DNA of 64,000 bases from assembly GCA_947462335.1 (NCBI GenBank), contig OX381705.1, positions 34,991,570 to 35,055,569 on the forward strand, written 5' to 3'. Shown one piece after another: positions 53,306 to 64,000 of the stretch. The DNA is from Harmothoe impar (lineage: Eukaryota > Annelida > Polychaeta > Phyllodocida > Polynoidae). The translations under genes were made by a program, and so were the position numbers. Under the pieces are notes generated by a model that was not told the origin of the DNA, did not search any database, and saw only the letters and a list, made by a program, of their open reading frames with translations. The stretch's first letter is position 1; every line of letters begins with the position of its first letter.

Positions 53306-55820
53306 ATAGGCGTCTTTGTCGACAGCTGTAGGCCTAGTACCATATCGAGCCTGACCACGCAGCACTAATGTCAGCTACTTGTGCTGCTGGTAGGATGGAG
53401 AACCACCACATTAGCAACCACCAAGTAGCCAATAAACGTTTGTATTGCTCATTGAGAAAACACCCTTAGAAAACGTAATCAAGCTGGTTTCCTTTCTCGT
53501 GGGAATTCAGGATTTGTCCATGGGCATATACATTATCACAATGGGCATGAGAGTCATGGGTTTCCATTGAATAGCAGGCAGTAGATCGATGATGTGCAAC
53601 TTAGAGTGCCTTTAATTGTGTAGCTGCCGTTAAGCCAAGCCCTAAGGCAAGCCTCCGGTTCAAAATAAAGGACGGTCGTGTACAGTGGAGACTGGCGTTT
53701 AGCACAGTGTGCATGGATTGACCTCCGTAGGCACAAGTTAACTTATAAGACACTTGAAATACTTGTATAAAACGCTATTTCTATCCTTCACTGTTTCTGC
53801 ACGATAAACTGTACAATAGTGGCAGCCACAAACAATATAGAGCCTGCATATATGTTAACAGTTTGCTAGCACATGTATAGCAAAGCCCTACAAACCTACC
53901 AAGCTGTTGCACATGGGTATCGCACATGACCCGTCCATGAATGTTAGCATCAACTATCCGTATGGCAGTTGTGATTTGATGATTGTAATTTGGCAAGCAT
54001 CAGGTAAAGGAGTGATCCCTTATTCACATTTAGCCAGTGGCGCAGGCCCCCAACTTTAGATTTGGGGGCCAAAGTGTATTTGCCCTACCCCCCCCCCCCC
54101 CCCCACCCCCACCACCACCAACTTTTTGGGAAATGAACATTGTACCCAAGGATACACCAATCTCGAGGTAAAATTCCTAAAGTTTTCTCGAATGACAAGC
54201 TCCAAGTCACATCAGATTTTTCCATGGATCATATAATATATTTCATACCACTCTGAATGCATTCATTTGAAGGTCAAATTCCTAGATTTTCCTTGGGCCT
54301 GCTGCCCCAAAACACCCATTTTTATTTCCCTTCAACCAACATGGCATCTATATACACACACACACTCTTAACTACTAAAATTTCCCTATATATTTTAGAC
54401 CTCAGTAAAAAAAATTAAATTAAATTTTAAAAACGCCCTCGTCATATTTTTCACGGCTTGGTGATGAGAAAAAACGTGGTTTTTTTTGTGAGTGGTCTTT
54501 ACAAGTTATATTTATGCCATAATGCATGAAAATAGACCTAAACTTTTGGTACCAACTTTTTCAGCATGAAAAACTAGACTAATCCATTTTTCATCCAAAA
54601 ATCAATAACAATTGTTTGACATTCTTCATGATTGTTGCCTTAAATATTACTTAGATCATGTTAAAAATGAGCTAAAGCTCATCCAAGTTTAGATGCCCAA
54701 CATTTCTAAAATAGTGAATGCATGTACAAATGGTTTTTTTAAAATAGGTTTATTGACACCTCTCATGTAATTTACACGCTCCTCCGAGAATGTCATGGGA
54801 TGAAGGGAGCAATATACAAATGTATACAATTATACCGATTCAATGATATCTAATTCTTGTTTGTTGACCACTTTTTTAGTGTCACACTGTTCATGGGCCT
54901 TTTCACAAGGTCATTTCTTATTTGATGCACTATTGACATCATAATTCTCTTGTTGAGAAGTGTGCTTCTCTTGTCTTATATAAAGACATATCATTTACGA
55001 TACATGACAATTTAGATACAACAAACTATGAGATGCAGACGGAAAGTACTTTGTTATATAAACCCGTTTGATTAGACATGGGGGTGCAAGTTTAGATCAA
55101 AGTTTAGCTTTTATTGTCCACAAGTCTTTGATGCAGGGTTTACAATGGATGACATACAGGTGACTTCACGTAGATACATTGTTGTATTGCCTTTAAAGGT
55201 ATATATTAATACATAGTAACATATACATAATAAATGATTACCGGTAGTACCTGGAAAGTCATTCATACAGACTATTAACAAGTGTAGGGGCTAGGGTTAA
55301 GGGTTAATCATATGGCAGGTTCTGTTGGACGCTGCGTTGCAAACTCTGTCCAAACCCTTCAGCCTGACGGCAGGTGGCAGCACCTGCTCTGGGCTTGGGG
55401 TATGGGTAGAGGTCGCTATAGGCTTCCAGTCTGCGTGTGCATGCGCAGGCTGGTCGCCTATATATAGCCAGCTTCCGATAGGACTCGTCGGTCACTCTGG
55501 ATCCAATTTAGGACAGAGACCCGGTTGATCATATCGGCTACAAGCCTACTGACCCGCTCCGAACTCTATAGGGAGTTTGCACTGCAATAGCTACACCTGT
55601 CTAGGTTCTTGAATAAACCTTAGATTCGCAACCTGTACACTTGATCCGAACTGTGTCGACCTTGTTCTTTACTTAATAACACTACCAGTATTACAAGGAA
55701 GAAAGTCTCGTTTATTACACTGGTGCCGTGACCAGTTCTCAGTGAAACACATGTTAGCCTGTGCGAGGCTGTTGACCACGTGCTCTGGAAGGAGGGAATA
55801 GCTGCCCAGGGAGTGGCAGT
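53306..55820. other. no gene recognised
   Basis: AT-rich. An hAT-like start 'cagtggcgcaggcccccaac' lies at about 54038 followed by a C-run at 54090. Open frames at 55304-55528 on both strands over the same GC-rich patch have no splice borders or family features. Confidence 0.4.
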
Positions 55821-56422
55821 CCCAGTAAACAAAAACACGGTATACAATGTATAACATCAAAATAACGTTTCTTGGAGGTGTGGAAAACGTTTGAAAAAAA
55901 CGGAAATATAACGTTATTTAACACAAATTCGTTGACTCCAATTTACGTATATTAACGTTATGGAAAAAACGTTTGAATTTATAACCTTATTGTAACGTTA
56001 TTTTACGTTTTTTCATAATTGATTTTGACTGATAAATAACGTCATAAAAAAGTTATTTTACGCTATAAAATGGTGATGGATCACCGAGCAGAAATTGGAC
56101 TAGATGTGATGCCAATAATTTAGCAAAAGGTGACAGGTTTGAATTCGTTTTATTTCAGAAGTAACCCACGATCCTATATATACTTATAATAGCATTGTAT
56201 TGATCATATATTTATGATATAAATCTGCCCAAAATTGAAGACAAAAAAGGTTGAAAAAACATTAGAAAAAATGTTAAAAAACGTTAGATATAAACATTCA
56301 TGTTAACGTAAAAAACGTTGTAATGAGTCAACGTTTTAGCGCTAGAGAACATTCGAATCAAACGTTTACAAACTTTTGAATGATGTTTAAAAACGTCAGA
56401 AAACGTCTTTTTGTTCACTGGG
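55821..56422. mobile_element. 602-bp TIR element rich in aacgtt words
   Basis: The left end 'cccagtaaacaaaaacacgg' corresponds to the inverse of the right end 'cgtctttttgttcactggg'. The interior repeats 'aacgtt', 'aaaacgt' and 'taacgtta'. A similar patch lies at 14757-14805. Non-coding. Confidence 0.7.
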
Positions 56423-56598
56423 TTACACTTTTACCGAGACAATGGTTCTTTTACTTCCCACACTACATAGGTATAGTGTGAGATGGACAGGCCTTTGATA
56501 TGCTGAGTAATATTATATGTATCGGATCGGGTATACTAAGTACTGGATATTACTCACTCGATATGCAGCCAATCAGAGGCCTCCATTTGGTCAATTGA

Positions 56599-56960
56599 CC
56601 GGAAGTGACGTCACTTGACCTAATTAGGGGAGACCGGAAGTGACGTCACGTGACCTACTTAAAGGTCAAGTGACCGGAAGTGACCTGATTAACCAATCAG
56701 TGACCTCCATTTGGTCACGTGACCGGAAGTGACGTCACATGACTTTACGTGACGTCCTTAAGGGGTCACGTGACCGGAAGTGACCTCATTATGGGTCACG
56801 TGACTGGAAGCGACCTACTTAAGGGGTCACGCGGAGTGACGTGATCGGAAGTGACATAATTAAATGTGACACATCCTCTTAGCCAATGAGAGCCTCCCAT
56901 TTACACTCACGTGACCTCGCATTTTGCATAACGGTTGTTTAGGCCACGTGACCGCTATTA
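56599..56960. repeat. degenerate array of ccggaagtgacgtcacgtgac units
   Basis: 'Gaccggaagtgac' occurs five times exactly (near 56598, 56631, 56670, 56720 and 56770) with two variants after. Three copies go on into 'gtcac' making TGACGTCA, and CACGTGAC words stand between the units. These are the core words of ETS (CCGGAAGT), CREB/ATF (TGACGTCA) and bHLH (CACGTG) sites. Spacing is irregular, 30-50 bp. Confidence 0.75.
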
Positions 56961-57038
56961 TACAAATAACATCACATGACTCAATTTTGAATAGACTAAA
57001 TCAGAGGCGAGCGACTTGTTTTATATATTTTTTGATTA

Positions 57039-57260
57039 CCATAAATTCCCACGTATAACCCGCATCTCGCGTATAACCCGCACCCCCAACTTAGGAGAAT
57101 CCTATAACCCGTTTCTGGGTTTGAAAACTCATATTTTATTACTGTTCTATAGTAATAAAACCCCTCGTATAACCCGCACCCTATATAGGCATGTTTGGTA
57201 TCAAATGAAAGCTGAGGTTGATTCGCGTACAACCCGCGGGTAGTACGCGGGAATTTACGG
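57039..57260. mobile_element. TA-flanked MITE, related to 60173-60395
   Basis: Starts ccataaattcccacgtataa and ends with the inverse of ccgtaaattcccgcgtacta. TA flanks at 57037-57038 and 57261-57262. It shares 'cgtataacccgcaccc' and the terminal ccgtaaa with the copy inside the polymerase pseudogene. Confidence 0.75.
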
Positions 57261-57939
57261 TAATAATATTTTGGAGAAGGCGAGTCTCTTAATTTTTTTT
57301 TTTTTTTTTTTGTAAACACCTACCGCCATGTTGAATGTGCGTGACGACGACGATGAGTCGATTAGTCTAAATAAAGAGTACGTACGAAAATAAAAACACA
57401 ACAATATAAGTTTATATTTTCTTCTTTTTTTTTTCATACCAATCAAGCTTTTTTTTTTACACTCGAGCAGACCTTGTCAGTCTCACATACATTCCGGGTG
57501 GCGGACGAGAACAGGCTTATATTTGGCCTAGACGCAGCCCTTTTATAAGGAAGAAAATGTAATCAATTTGAGTAGATCAAATTTAACATGATCTCGTTAT
57601 TTAAATGACAATTATACTGGATTGTTATTTATTATTTATACCTTGCACATGTAAAGGAAATTCTTCTGGAGAATAAATTTCGTAAACTTGAAACTTGAAC
57701 TTGAACTTGCATTGATAATATACTAAACACTCTTTGAAAACACACACTCAATGAATCAAACCGTCTTAAAGAACAATAACAATAACAACACACACCTATT
57801 AATTTCCAAGTGAAAAATAGAGATCGCAAGCAAGCAACCAACCAACCAACCAACCAACCAAGCAAGTACGCGACGTTGTCTTGTTGCGATTTTTTTTCCA
57901 ACACCGATACACCTCTTTTTTTCTTTTCATTTTCATTTT
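57261..57939. other. downstream flank of the Polinton remnant
   Basis: T-runs, an 'aaccaacc' microsatellite at about 57835-57865 and no gene. No other Polinton gene (integrase, ATPase, capsid) was seen in the window. Confidence 0.45.
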
Positions 57940-60900
57940 TCATAACTCTAAAGGACTCATTGTCACTCCGTCAGAATGCACGCGACGCTTAAAATATAAG
58001 TATCGCACTCCATTTTTCTCTATCGTGTAAGTGACCATTTTGTTTCGTACTACTTTGAAATTTCTATTAACAGTAAGGATAGATTTTCGGTTGGAAAGAA
58101 CATCCAAGAAGTCTTTCGGGTTTTTAAGGTTTTGTTTTTTCTGTATTCCTTTTGCACTCCATTTTTTGCATTTTCTTTCACCTGTCGAGTCTTTATCGTA
58201 GCAAATGTAAGTCTAAGGGTTGAGACTTAGAATCCCGTCACCTTCCCACTCGGATTTGAAAAGCCCCGAAGTTCTCAGATCATGAACGTAACGTCTCTCA
58301 CAACAACCGCCAGGTGTAGAGAGCCATTCTCGCACACCTTCGGTTTTTATCTTTACGAAAAGGTCTAAGTGATCGTCGCACACCGCTGTTGGAATCCACT
58401 TTCGTTTCTCTCTGAAGTATGTTTCTCTCAGGTCGGGTTTTACCAGTTCATCCAACGTTTCACCGCTGAGAGCCATGTAAAGACTGTCGGTGTCCATTTG
58501 ACAAAGAGCATAATCGCGCCGATCGATGAATCTATCCAAAAAGTCGTACGTGAACTCTAACATTTTCAACTTAGCGTACTGGTACACCATGAACCCTATT
58601 TGAATAGGGAGGTTGTTCTTGACCATTTTTGGTTGCAGTTCGACTTCAAAGAGATCCGAGGTCAACTCGGCCCCCTTTTTGAAGCGCCACGAAATGGCCA
58701 ATAATTCGAACTTTCGGCCGTTAGTGTATTTCACAGTGGTGTGTTTTTCTTTGTTGCAAATTGTTTTACCGTACGTGGCATTTCCGATTAACTTGTAACA
58801 GTCTGACACAATTTTCTCATTCGCTTTCACATCGCCACGTCTTCGCGCTGCGGTTACTTCGTCTGTGAAACCGGCAAAGGGTCGTCTAGGAAGGTATTCT
58901 ACGAACAGCTGTACTTGGGTGACTATCAAACCGTGAACCAAATACCACTTAAGAAGCGGCGTTCCCAAGAGAATATTTTTTCCGTGGTAACTCCCTATCA
59001 GACTTCTCTGAGGTGTGTTCAACAACTTTTCTTCCTTCGCAAAGTCTGACATGTGAGTTCCTATGTTGGATTTCGAAACGTTTACGTTCTTGAAAACGGG
59101 ATACATCTCTTCGAAGTATTCTCGGAGGTGAGGCGGTGTAGTGATGTCCACCTGAATTAAACCGAACATTTTCCCGTCTTTGACAGTGGAAAGGATGTCG
59201 CTCTCGGTCATGGCATTTCGAGACACTTTCAAAGCGTCAACCCTCCAGTGTTGTTTGGATGCCTCAACCTGTGGATCTCGACGTTTCATCTGCCTCCATT
59301 CACACTCCCACACAACGATCAGCTTGTAACCTAGTGCTTTCAAGTAAGCCCTTACTCTAGCCGTTCTGTCACGTCTCTCGTCCCTGAGTGAAGCGTACGG
59401 ATATCGGTGCAGCGGTATGCACTCTTGAGCGTGGAACCAACACCCGTGAAACTGGAAAACAGTATTAGAGGCCGGGTGAAACCCGTCGACGCGAATTCTT
59501 CGGCAACCTAGAACCATCTCGCCGCCGTTGAAAGCATGGCGCAGTTTCACGTTGCGGGCGTGCTATACGAAGCATAACCACTCCAAAGCGCTCTGAGAGT
59601 GTTTTTGCCTAATTTCAGGTTTGAACTCGGTCTCAGGTCGTCTCACCACGTAATTACCCGTGCAGTGCGCTTCGCTCATGCAGCGCAAGTACAGAGAGTT
59701 AGCGTCTACTCCTAGGATGTGCTCGCACGTTCTCGCTTCTTCGCCGTACTTGTGCTCCCTTATCCGCGTGGCACCCTTCTTGTGAAATCTATGGAAGATT
59801 ATCGAAGGACCGCCGACTAGATTTTCTTTGATCAGAGAGTGGAGGTGGGCATCGAACTGGGGAAAAGTTACGAACGTCGCCTCTGTGTTTTGGAAGAGGA
59901 ACCCTAAAGTCAAACCCGGAAGGGAGACTCCGTCTTTGAACATGTCAATTCCGCGATCTCTGAAAAATTTAGCGTGATTGTTCAGAGCCTCTATGAAAGG
60001 TTTCACGTCTTTGTTGTTGTAGTAGATCAAGTAATCTCTCACAGTTTGCATGTTCTGTTCGGACCAAACTTTTCCACATTTGGCGTAGTCGGATTCGGTC
60101 ATCTTTGTGCCTGTCAGTTTGCTGTCAAACGCCGATCTCGGTGGTAGTGTTCTGTTTTCCAGTTTCCTGGTACCGTAAAACCTCGCGTATAAAGCCGCGG
60201 CTAGTACGCGAATCAGATCGCTGGTGCGGCTTATAGGATCGGCCCAGAGTCGGGGTGCGGCTTATACGAGGGGTTTTGCTACTATGGTACAATACTAAAG
60301 TCACCATAATCAGATCCCTGGTGCGGCTTATAGGGTCGGCACAAAGTCGGGGTGCGGCTTATACGCGAGTTAGGCTTGTACGCGAGGTTTTACGGTAGAC
60401 GTCATCCATTCGTAAGGAAAGTGACCTTTCTCTTGATTTCTGGTGAAAGCTAGCAAATAATTCGCGTAGTTGTAACCGGGTGCCAAATAGTTTGCTACGT
60501 CCAAGAAAACCGTGTGCTGCGTGTAAACTGCCAAGTATTGGTCACTTCTCTTTATGACGCTGAATTCTTCGTTATTTCGGTCTTTGGAGGCAAAGAACGA
60601 GTGAAGCTGTATTTTGATCAGGTTCAAGTCGTAACGCCCCGAGTTGAAACCTACGACCGGAACTTAACGGAGATATCTCAAAAGCCTCTTCTTCAGTTGA
60701 ACTGACGGGTGTCTGTTCTGAGTTTCAGTGAAGTTGCCGCCGCCGCCTCTACCGGGAGAAAGTCTGAACACCGCCTCCTCTAGCAGGAGAGCTTCACCTA
60801 TCGCTGCATCTAACTTCGCTAATGTCGGTCGATAAACTTCTAGCACCGCTTCCCCGATGACTTTGGCGGTGTCGTTTATGTGATTTAAAACTCTGTCCAA

Positions 60901-61419
60901 CAAGGGGTCGGAATCTGCGTCTGATTCTCTCACGAAGCAGACCGGACCTTCCCACCCTGGAAAGTCGGATGAGGCCAGAGTTTTCGAAGGCGGTCTGATC
61001 AGAGTAACTCGTCTTTTCAAGTTCTGTCCTCTCACTGCACGAGTGGTGTAAAGCGCTATTTGTATATCAAACAAGTTCTCTAACGCGGGTAAGTTGCGGA
61101 TGTTCAAACCTGGAAAGGTTTCAGGTTTGGCAGCGGGATCGAACTGACGTAACAATTCCGAAGCGTGTTTGCCAGTCTTGTATAATTGAAAGGAAATGCA
61201 GCGAAAGACGCATAGTTTGTCCGCGTTGGGAAAATCTAGCACACCGCTTCCCGAATGGGTAACCCTACGACCTATGGGAAATTCCCCCGGTCCCATGTAA
61301 ACGCAAATTTTCAAATCTACAACCACTAGAAACGTGTTCATTGATCCAGAACAAATCACAGGGAACCTCATGCTTTCATAGTATAGGTTACCCCGTACAT
61401 AGGGGTCCTGCATGTGCAC
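57940..61419 (-). pseudogene. Polinton/Maverick protein-primed DNA polymerase B, broken copy
   Basis: Read on the minus strand, one frame runs from about 61419 to a TGA at 57940-57942, broken by TAA at 60664-60666, TAG at 59563-59565, TAG at 58213-58215 and a MITE insertion at 60173-60395. Recognisable parts in order: an exonuclease block (VVGFNSGRYDLNLI), FPYEW, polymerase motif A (GVDANSLYLR), motif B (YKLIGNATYGKTI), motif C (QMDTDSLYMA), and a C-terminal KKWSAKGIQKKQ segment after the last stop. This is the replicative polymerase of Polinton-type transposons. No frameshift was seen: decay is by point stops plus one insertion, so the copy is not very old. The start is not certain. Confidence 0.88.
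60173..60395. mobile_element. TA-flanked MITE inserted in the polymerase pseudogene
   Basis: Starts ccgtaaaacctcgcgtataa and ends cgcgaggttttacgg, perfect 15-bp inverted ends, with TA at 60171-60172 and 60396-60397. The polymerase frame resumes on both sides. Inner phrases 'gtcggggtgcggcttatacg' repeat twice. Relatives: 240-437 and 57039-57260. Confidence 0.85.
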
Positions 61420-61631
61420 TGGTGTGTGGTGTGTAGAGTACCACAGGGAACAAGGTAAATACTATTAATTGCAGGAAGCTGCACCTGAGGGCACCACGGA
61501 ATGGGTACCCAGGTGTAGATTCGGTGATTGGGCTCCTTTACGTTTTTATAGTACTCCAGGACAGGGTCCTCCTCGTCGGAGTCGCCATCTTGCTTAATGC
61601 ACATGCGCGTGGCACGCTTCTCTGTTGACAC
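61368..61631 (-). other. open frame upstream of the polymerase, unassigned
   Basis: An 87-codon minus frame with an acidic start (DGDSDEEDPVLEYYKNV) overlaps the polymerase start in another frame. It may be the true polymerase N-terminus joined by a frameshift, or unrelated. Nothing recognised. Confidence 0.25.
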
Positions 61632-61675
61632 TACTTTAGACGGCCGTCAACCAGCTATAACTTGCATATGATTCA

Positions 61676-61970
61676 GGCTGTGTCTCATGAGATTGATACA
61701 ATTGAAACGTCTTTGACCTGGCGTAGTCTTTGACCAGCAAGTTTCAAAAGGGCTGAAACAGGGGCTATGTAGACAGAAATGGGGGGGGGGGGGAGGTTAA
61801 TGGATATTTTAACACTATGATTATATTACAAACTACACAGCATTTCTGTGTACATAGCCTCCATTTCAGCCCTTTTGAAACTTGCTGGTCAAAGACTACA
61901 CCCGGTCAAAGACTACACCCGGTCAAAGACGTTTTCATTGTATGAAGTATCATTCTCATGAGACACAGCC
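61676..61970. mobile_element. 'tcaaagactacac' MITE, intact copy
   Basis: Ends 'ggctgtgtctcatgaga' and its exact inverse. The arms go on pairing for about 100 bp through 'aacgtctttgacc', 'gtagtctttgaccagcaag' and 'tttcaaaagggctgaaa'. 295 bp, non-coding. The interrupted copy is at 47916-48640. Confidence 0.82.
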
Positions 61971-62464
61971 AGCAGCCTCCTTTCTGTCCACATGGTACCA
62001 GTGCCTATCCCAGGAAAACCGTTCCAATTTAATGGTGGCACTGTAATTATGTACATTTTACCAATTTATAGTTTATCATTTATCAAAATGGTAGACACAG
62101 GTACCCCGGGATGTGGAAGATATGTTCTTTAATTTTTTTGCTAGTATGTTATTTTTGATAGTAAGATTAGATATAGCTTAGAAATTATTAATTGTGTTTG
62201 GCTTGTTAAGCATTGAAACACATATGGACCCGCGATCAGTCTTTGATTGCTCTACCTACTCTTAAGACGATAGTTTTCTGTTCCTTCGCGATTCAGACTC
62301 AACAAATTGATCCCCCCAGAAAACCCCTATGAAATTGTATTACACAAGGAAATCGAATCATAAAGGAACTAGGAACAAGGAACAAGTCTGTTTATCTAGT
62401 CTTCTGAGAAAAACATTAACACGAATGACATGCAACATGGTCCCTGGGAAAAGTTCGAAATTAC
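61971..62464. other. no feature recognised
   Basis: AT-rich, non-coding. Confidence 0.35.
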
Positions 62465-62689
62465 CCCCCCGCCCCTTAACTTTACTATCCAACTAAAAGA
62501 GTCCACACCCACCCATACCAATACAGGGCTGGGCAGCTGTCGCAATGTCGCAAAAGATGTGCGACAGGGGTCTTGGAGATTAGGGAAGGTCTGGGCTTTC
62601 CAAAGCTGAAAGAATTTTGTAAATATTCCAATTAGAACCCAAGTTAGGACTATTTCAATAGATTTTGCAGTTTTCCCAGTGCAATATTC

Positions 62690-63620
62690 CCCTAAATTTT
62701 TCTTGGATCTATACAACCACAATCCCCTTATATACGCCAATCTCAAGGTGGAATTCCAAACTTTTCCCAGAGCGATATGCCCACAGAATGACCAATCTGA
62801 GAGTAAAATGCCCATATTCTTTGGAGCAACATGCCCAAAAACTATTTACCGAATTTTCTCAAATTGTCTCACTATGCCCTCTAAATATAGGCCTACCAAT
62901 CTACAGATAGAGTTACAAATTTCTCCTGGAACGATATGCCCCCCCCCCCCCCCAAAAAATGTACCAATTTAACTAAAAAGGTAGATTTCCAAAAAAAATC
63001 CTGGAGCAACATGCTTCCAAAATGATCAGAATACATCTAAGTTAACAACAGTCAGCCCTAACTTCCTCGAATTTGGAAAATGCAAAGAAGAATGTTTGAG
63101 GAAGCAAATTATCTGAGGAAATAACTCCAAATATAATAGAATATATAATGGCAGTTGCAGGGCTTCTGTTTGAGGAAGTGAGGGATTCAAGAAAGTAAAC
63201 TTAATGTTCGAGGAAGTGAGAGTCGATTGTAATAGGTGAAATTTCTACGTTTTTCCTGGAACAACATGCTCCTCAAACCATCATAATACATCTATCTAAA
63301 AGCTAGAAGTTCCAAATATTTTGTGAGCAGTATGCTCCCTAACCCCCACAATATACCATTCAAAAATTTAGAAATCCAAAGTTTTCTTGGAGCAATAGGC
63401 CCCAAAAGTTCATAGAAAACACCAATCTAAAAGTAGAATTTCAATTTTTTTCTAGAGCAATGCGCCACCATTCTACGGTTATTTTCCAGGAGCAATGTGC
63501 CCAAACCAGAATGCACAAATTTAATTGGTAGAATTTAGAGAACTCCTATTAGCAATGTGCCCTTAAACACCTCAGAACACACCAAACTGAAGACAGAAGC
63601 AGAAAGATAGAAATCAATGG
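62690..63620. repeat. degenerate tandem repeat, 'ctggagcaacatgccc' word
   Basis: The word 'ttttcctggagcaacatgcc' returns with changes about every 60-90 bp (near 62765, 62820, 62930, 63000, 63255, 63330, 63400, 63460 and 63490), usually followed by 'ccaaaa...accaatctaaaagtagaatt'. It is an old, much diverged tandem array. The segment at 62540-62575 shares the 'gggcagctgtcgcaatgtcg' start with 9955. Confidence 0.6.
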
Positions 63621-63738
63621 TTTATTTCTTTCTGACAGAAGTATCAAAATTCTCCTTTATTTCACGCCCAAAATTCACCGCAGGTTTTTTTCTGGGGGGA
63701 CGGTCCCCCGCCACACACAAATCTAGTTAGGGCCTACT

Positions 63739-63848
63739 AGGGACCTTTAGCAACCATGCAAAAGCTCATTAAATGCAGACGTAGTAGTGCTGAAAGCATA
63801 GGATATGTCTGCATTTAATGAGCTACGTTGGGTTTGCTAAAGGTCCCT
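63739..63848. mobile_element. 110-bp hairpin MITE
   Basis: Starts agggacctttagcaa and ends with the inverse; 'agctcattaaatgcagac' and its inverse pair near the centre. Non-coding foldback element. Confidence 0.7.
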
Positions 63849-64000
63849 TATGTGTGCCAAATACTTTGCTCCAAAGATTTTTAGGTTTGCTCCAGCCTAT
63901 CACAACATGCCCAGCCCTGCAATAAACGAATGTTGTTGATGTAACCGGGTTCTCAATGCATCACCTCACCTAGCGACCATGGAACTTCATGTGGCTAAGG

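Overview
The window is animal nuclear DNA. Genes are split by introns with canonical GT/AG borders, one gene encodes a secreted cysteine-rich protein, and most of the sequence is dispersed repeats: small inverted-repeat DNA transposons, a tRNA-like SINE pair, a Polinton (Maverick) remnant and an LTR retroelement with an envelope gene. The mix and the frequent long G or C runs suggest a marine invertebrate (for example amphioxus-like or mollusc-like), but nothing read here fixes the species.

The best host gene lies on the minus strand, 52002 down to 14567. Five exons with matching phases at every junction encode a 188-residue secreted protein: signal peptide, an eight-cysteine single VWC-like (SVWC) domain and a six-cysteine ShK domain. 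The last coding exon carries only 13 coding bases, yet it supplies the final ShK cysteine. Intron 4 is about 24.9 kb and holds most of the large retroelement's neighbourhood. A plus-strand gene ends tail to tail with it (stop at 14385), and further plus-strand exon candidates sit at 4379-4452, 13284-13358, 18808-18971 and 19201-19344.

The most striking object is a 19.1-kb endogenous-retrovirus-like Ty3/gypsy element on the minus strand (19496-38599). It has TG...CA LTRs that differ by two substitutions plus a G-run length change, and an AATT target duplication. Its order is LTR, gag (1147 codons), protease-RT-RNase H, integrase, envelope (1075 codons), then several candidate accessory ORFs, LTR. 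Gag and pol share one reading frame separated only by a TAA. A TGA splits RNase H from integrase. The element lies in the same orientation as the host gene that contains it.

The right-hand end (57940-61419, minus) is a Polinton-type protein-primed DNA polymerase B pseudogene with three in-frame stops and a TA-flanked MITE inside it. It is preceded at 56599-56960 by an array of ETS/CRE/E-box-like motifs. Other repeats include a 2.4-kb TIR element (6143-8531), a palindromic repeat array (10690-11404), a pair of 0.85-0.91-kb TIR elements (581-1430 and 45711-46624), nested MITEs at 47553-49061, a 57-bp satellite (about 41146-41525) and several perfect or near-perfect hairpin MITEs.
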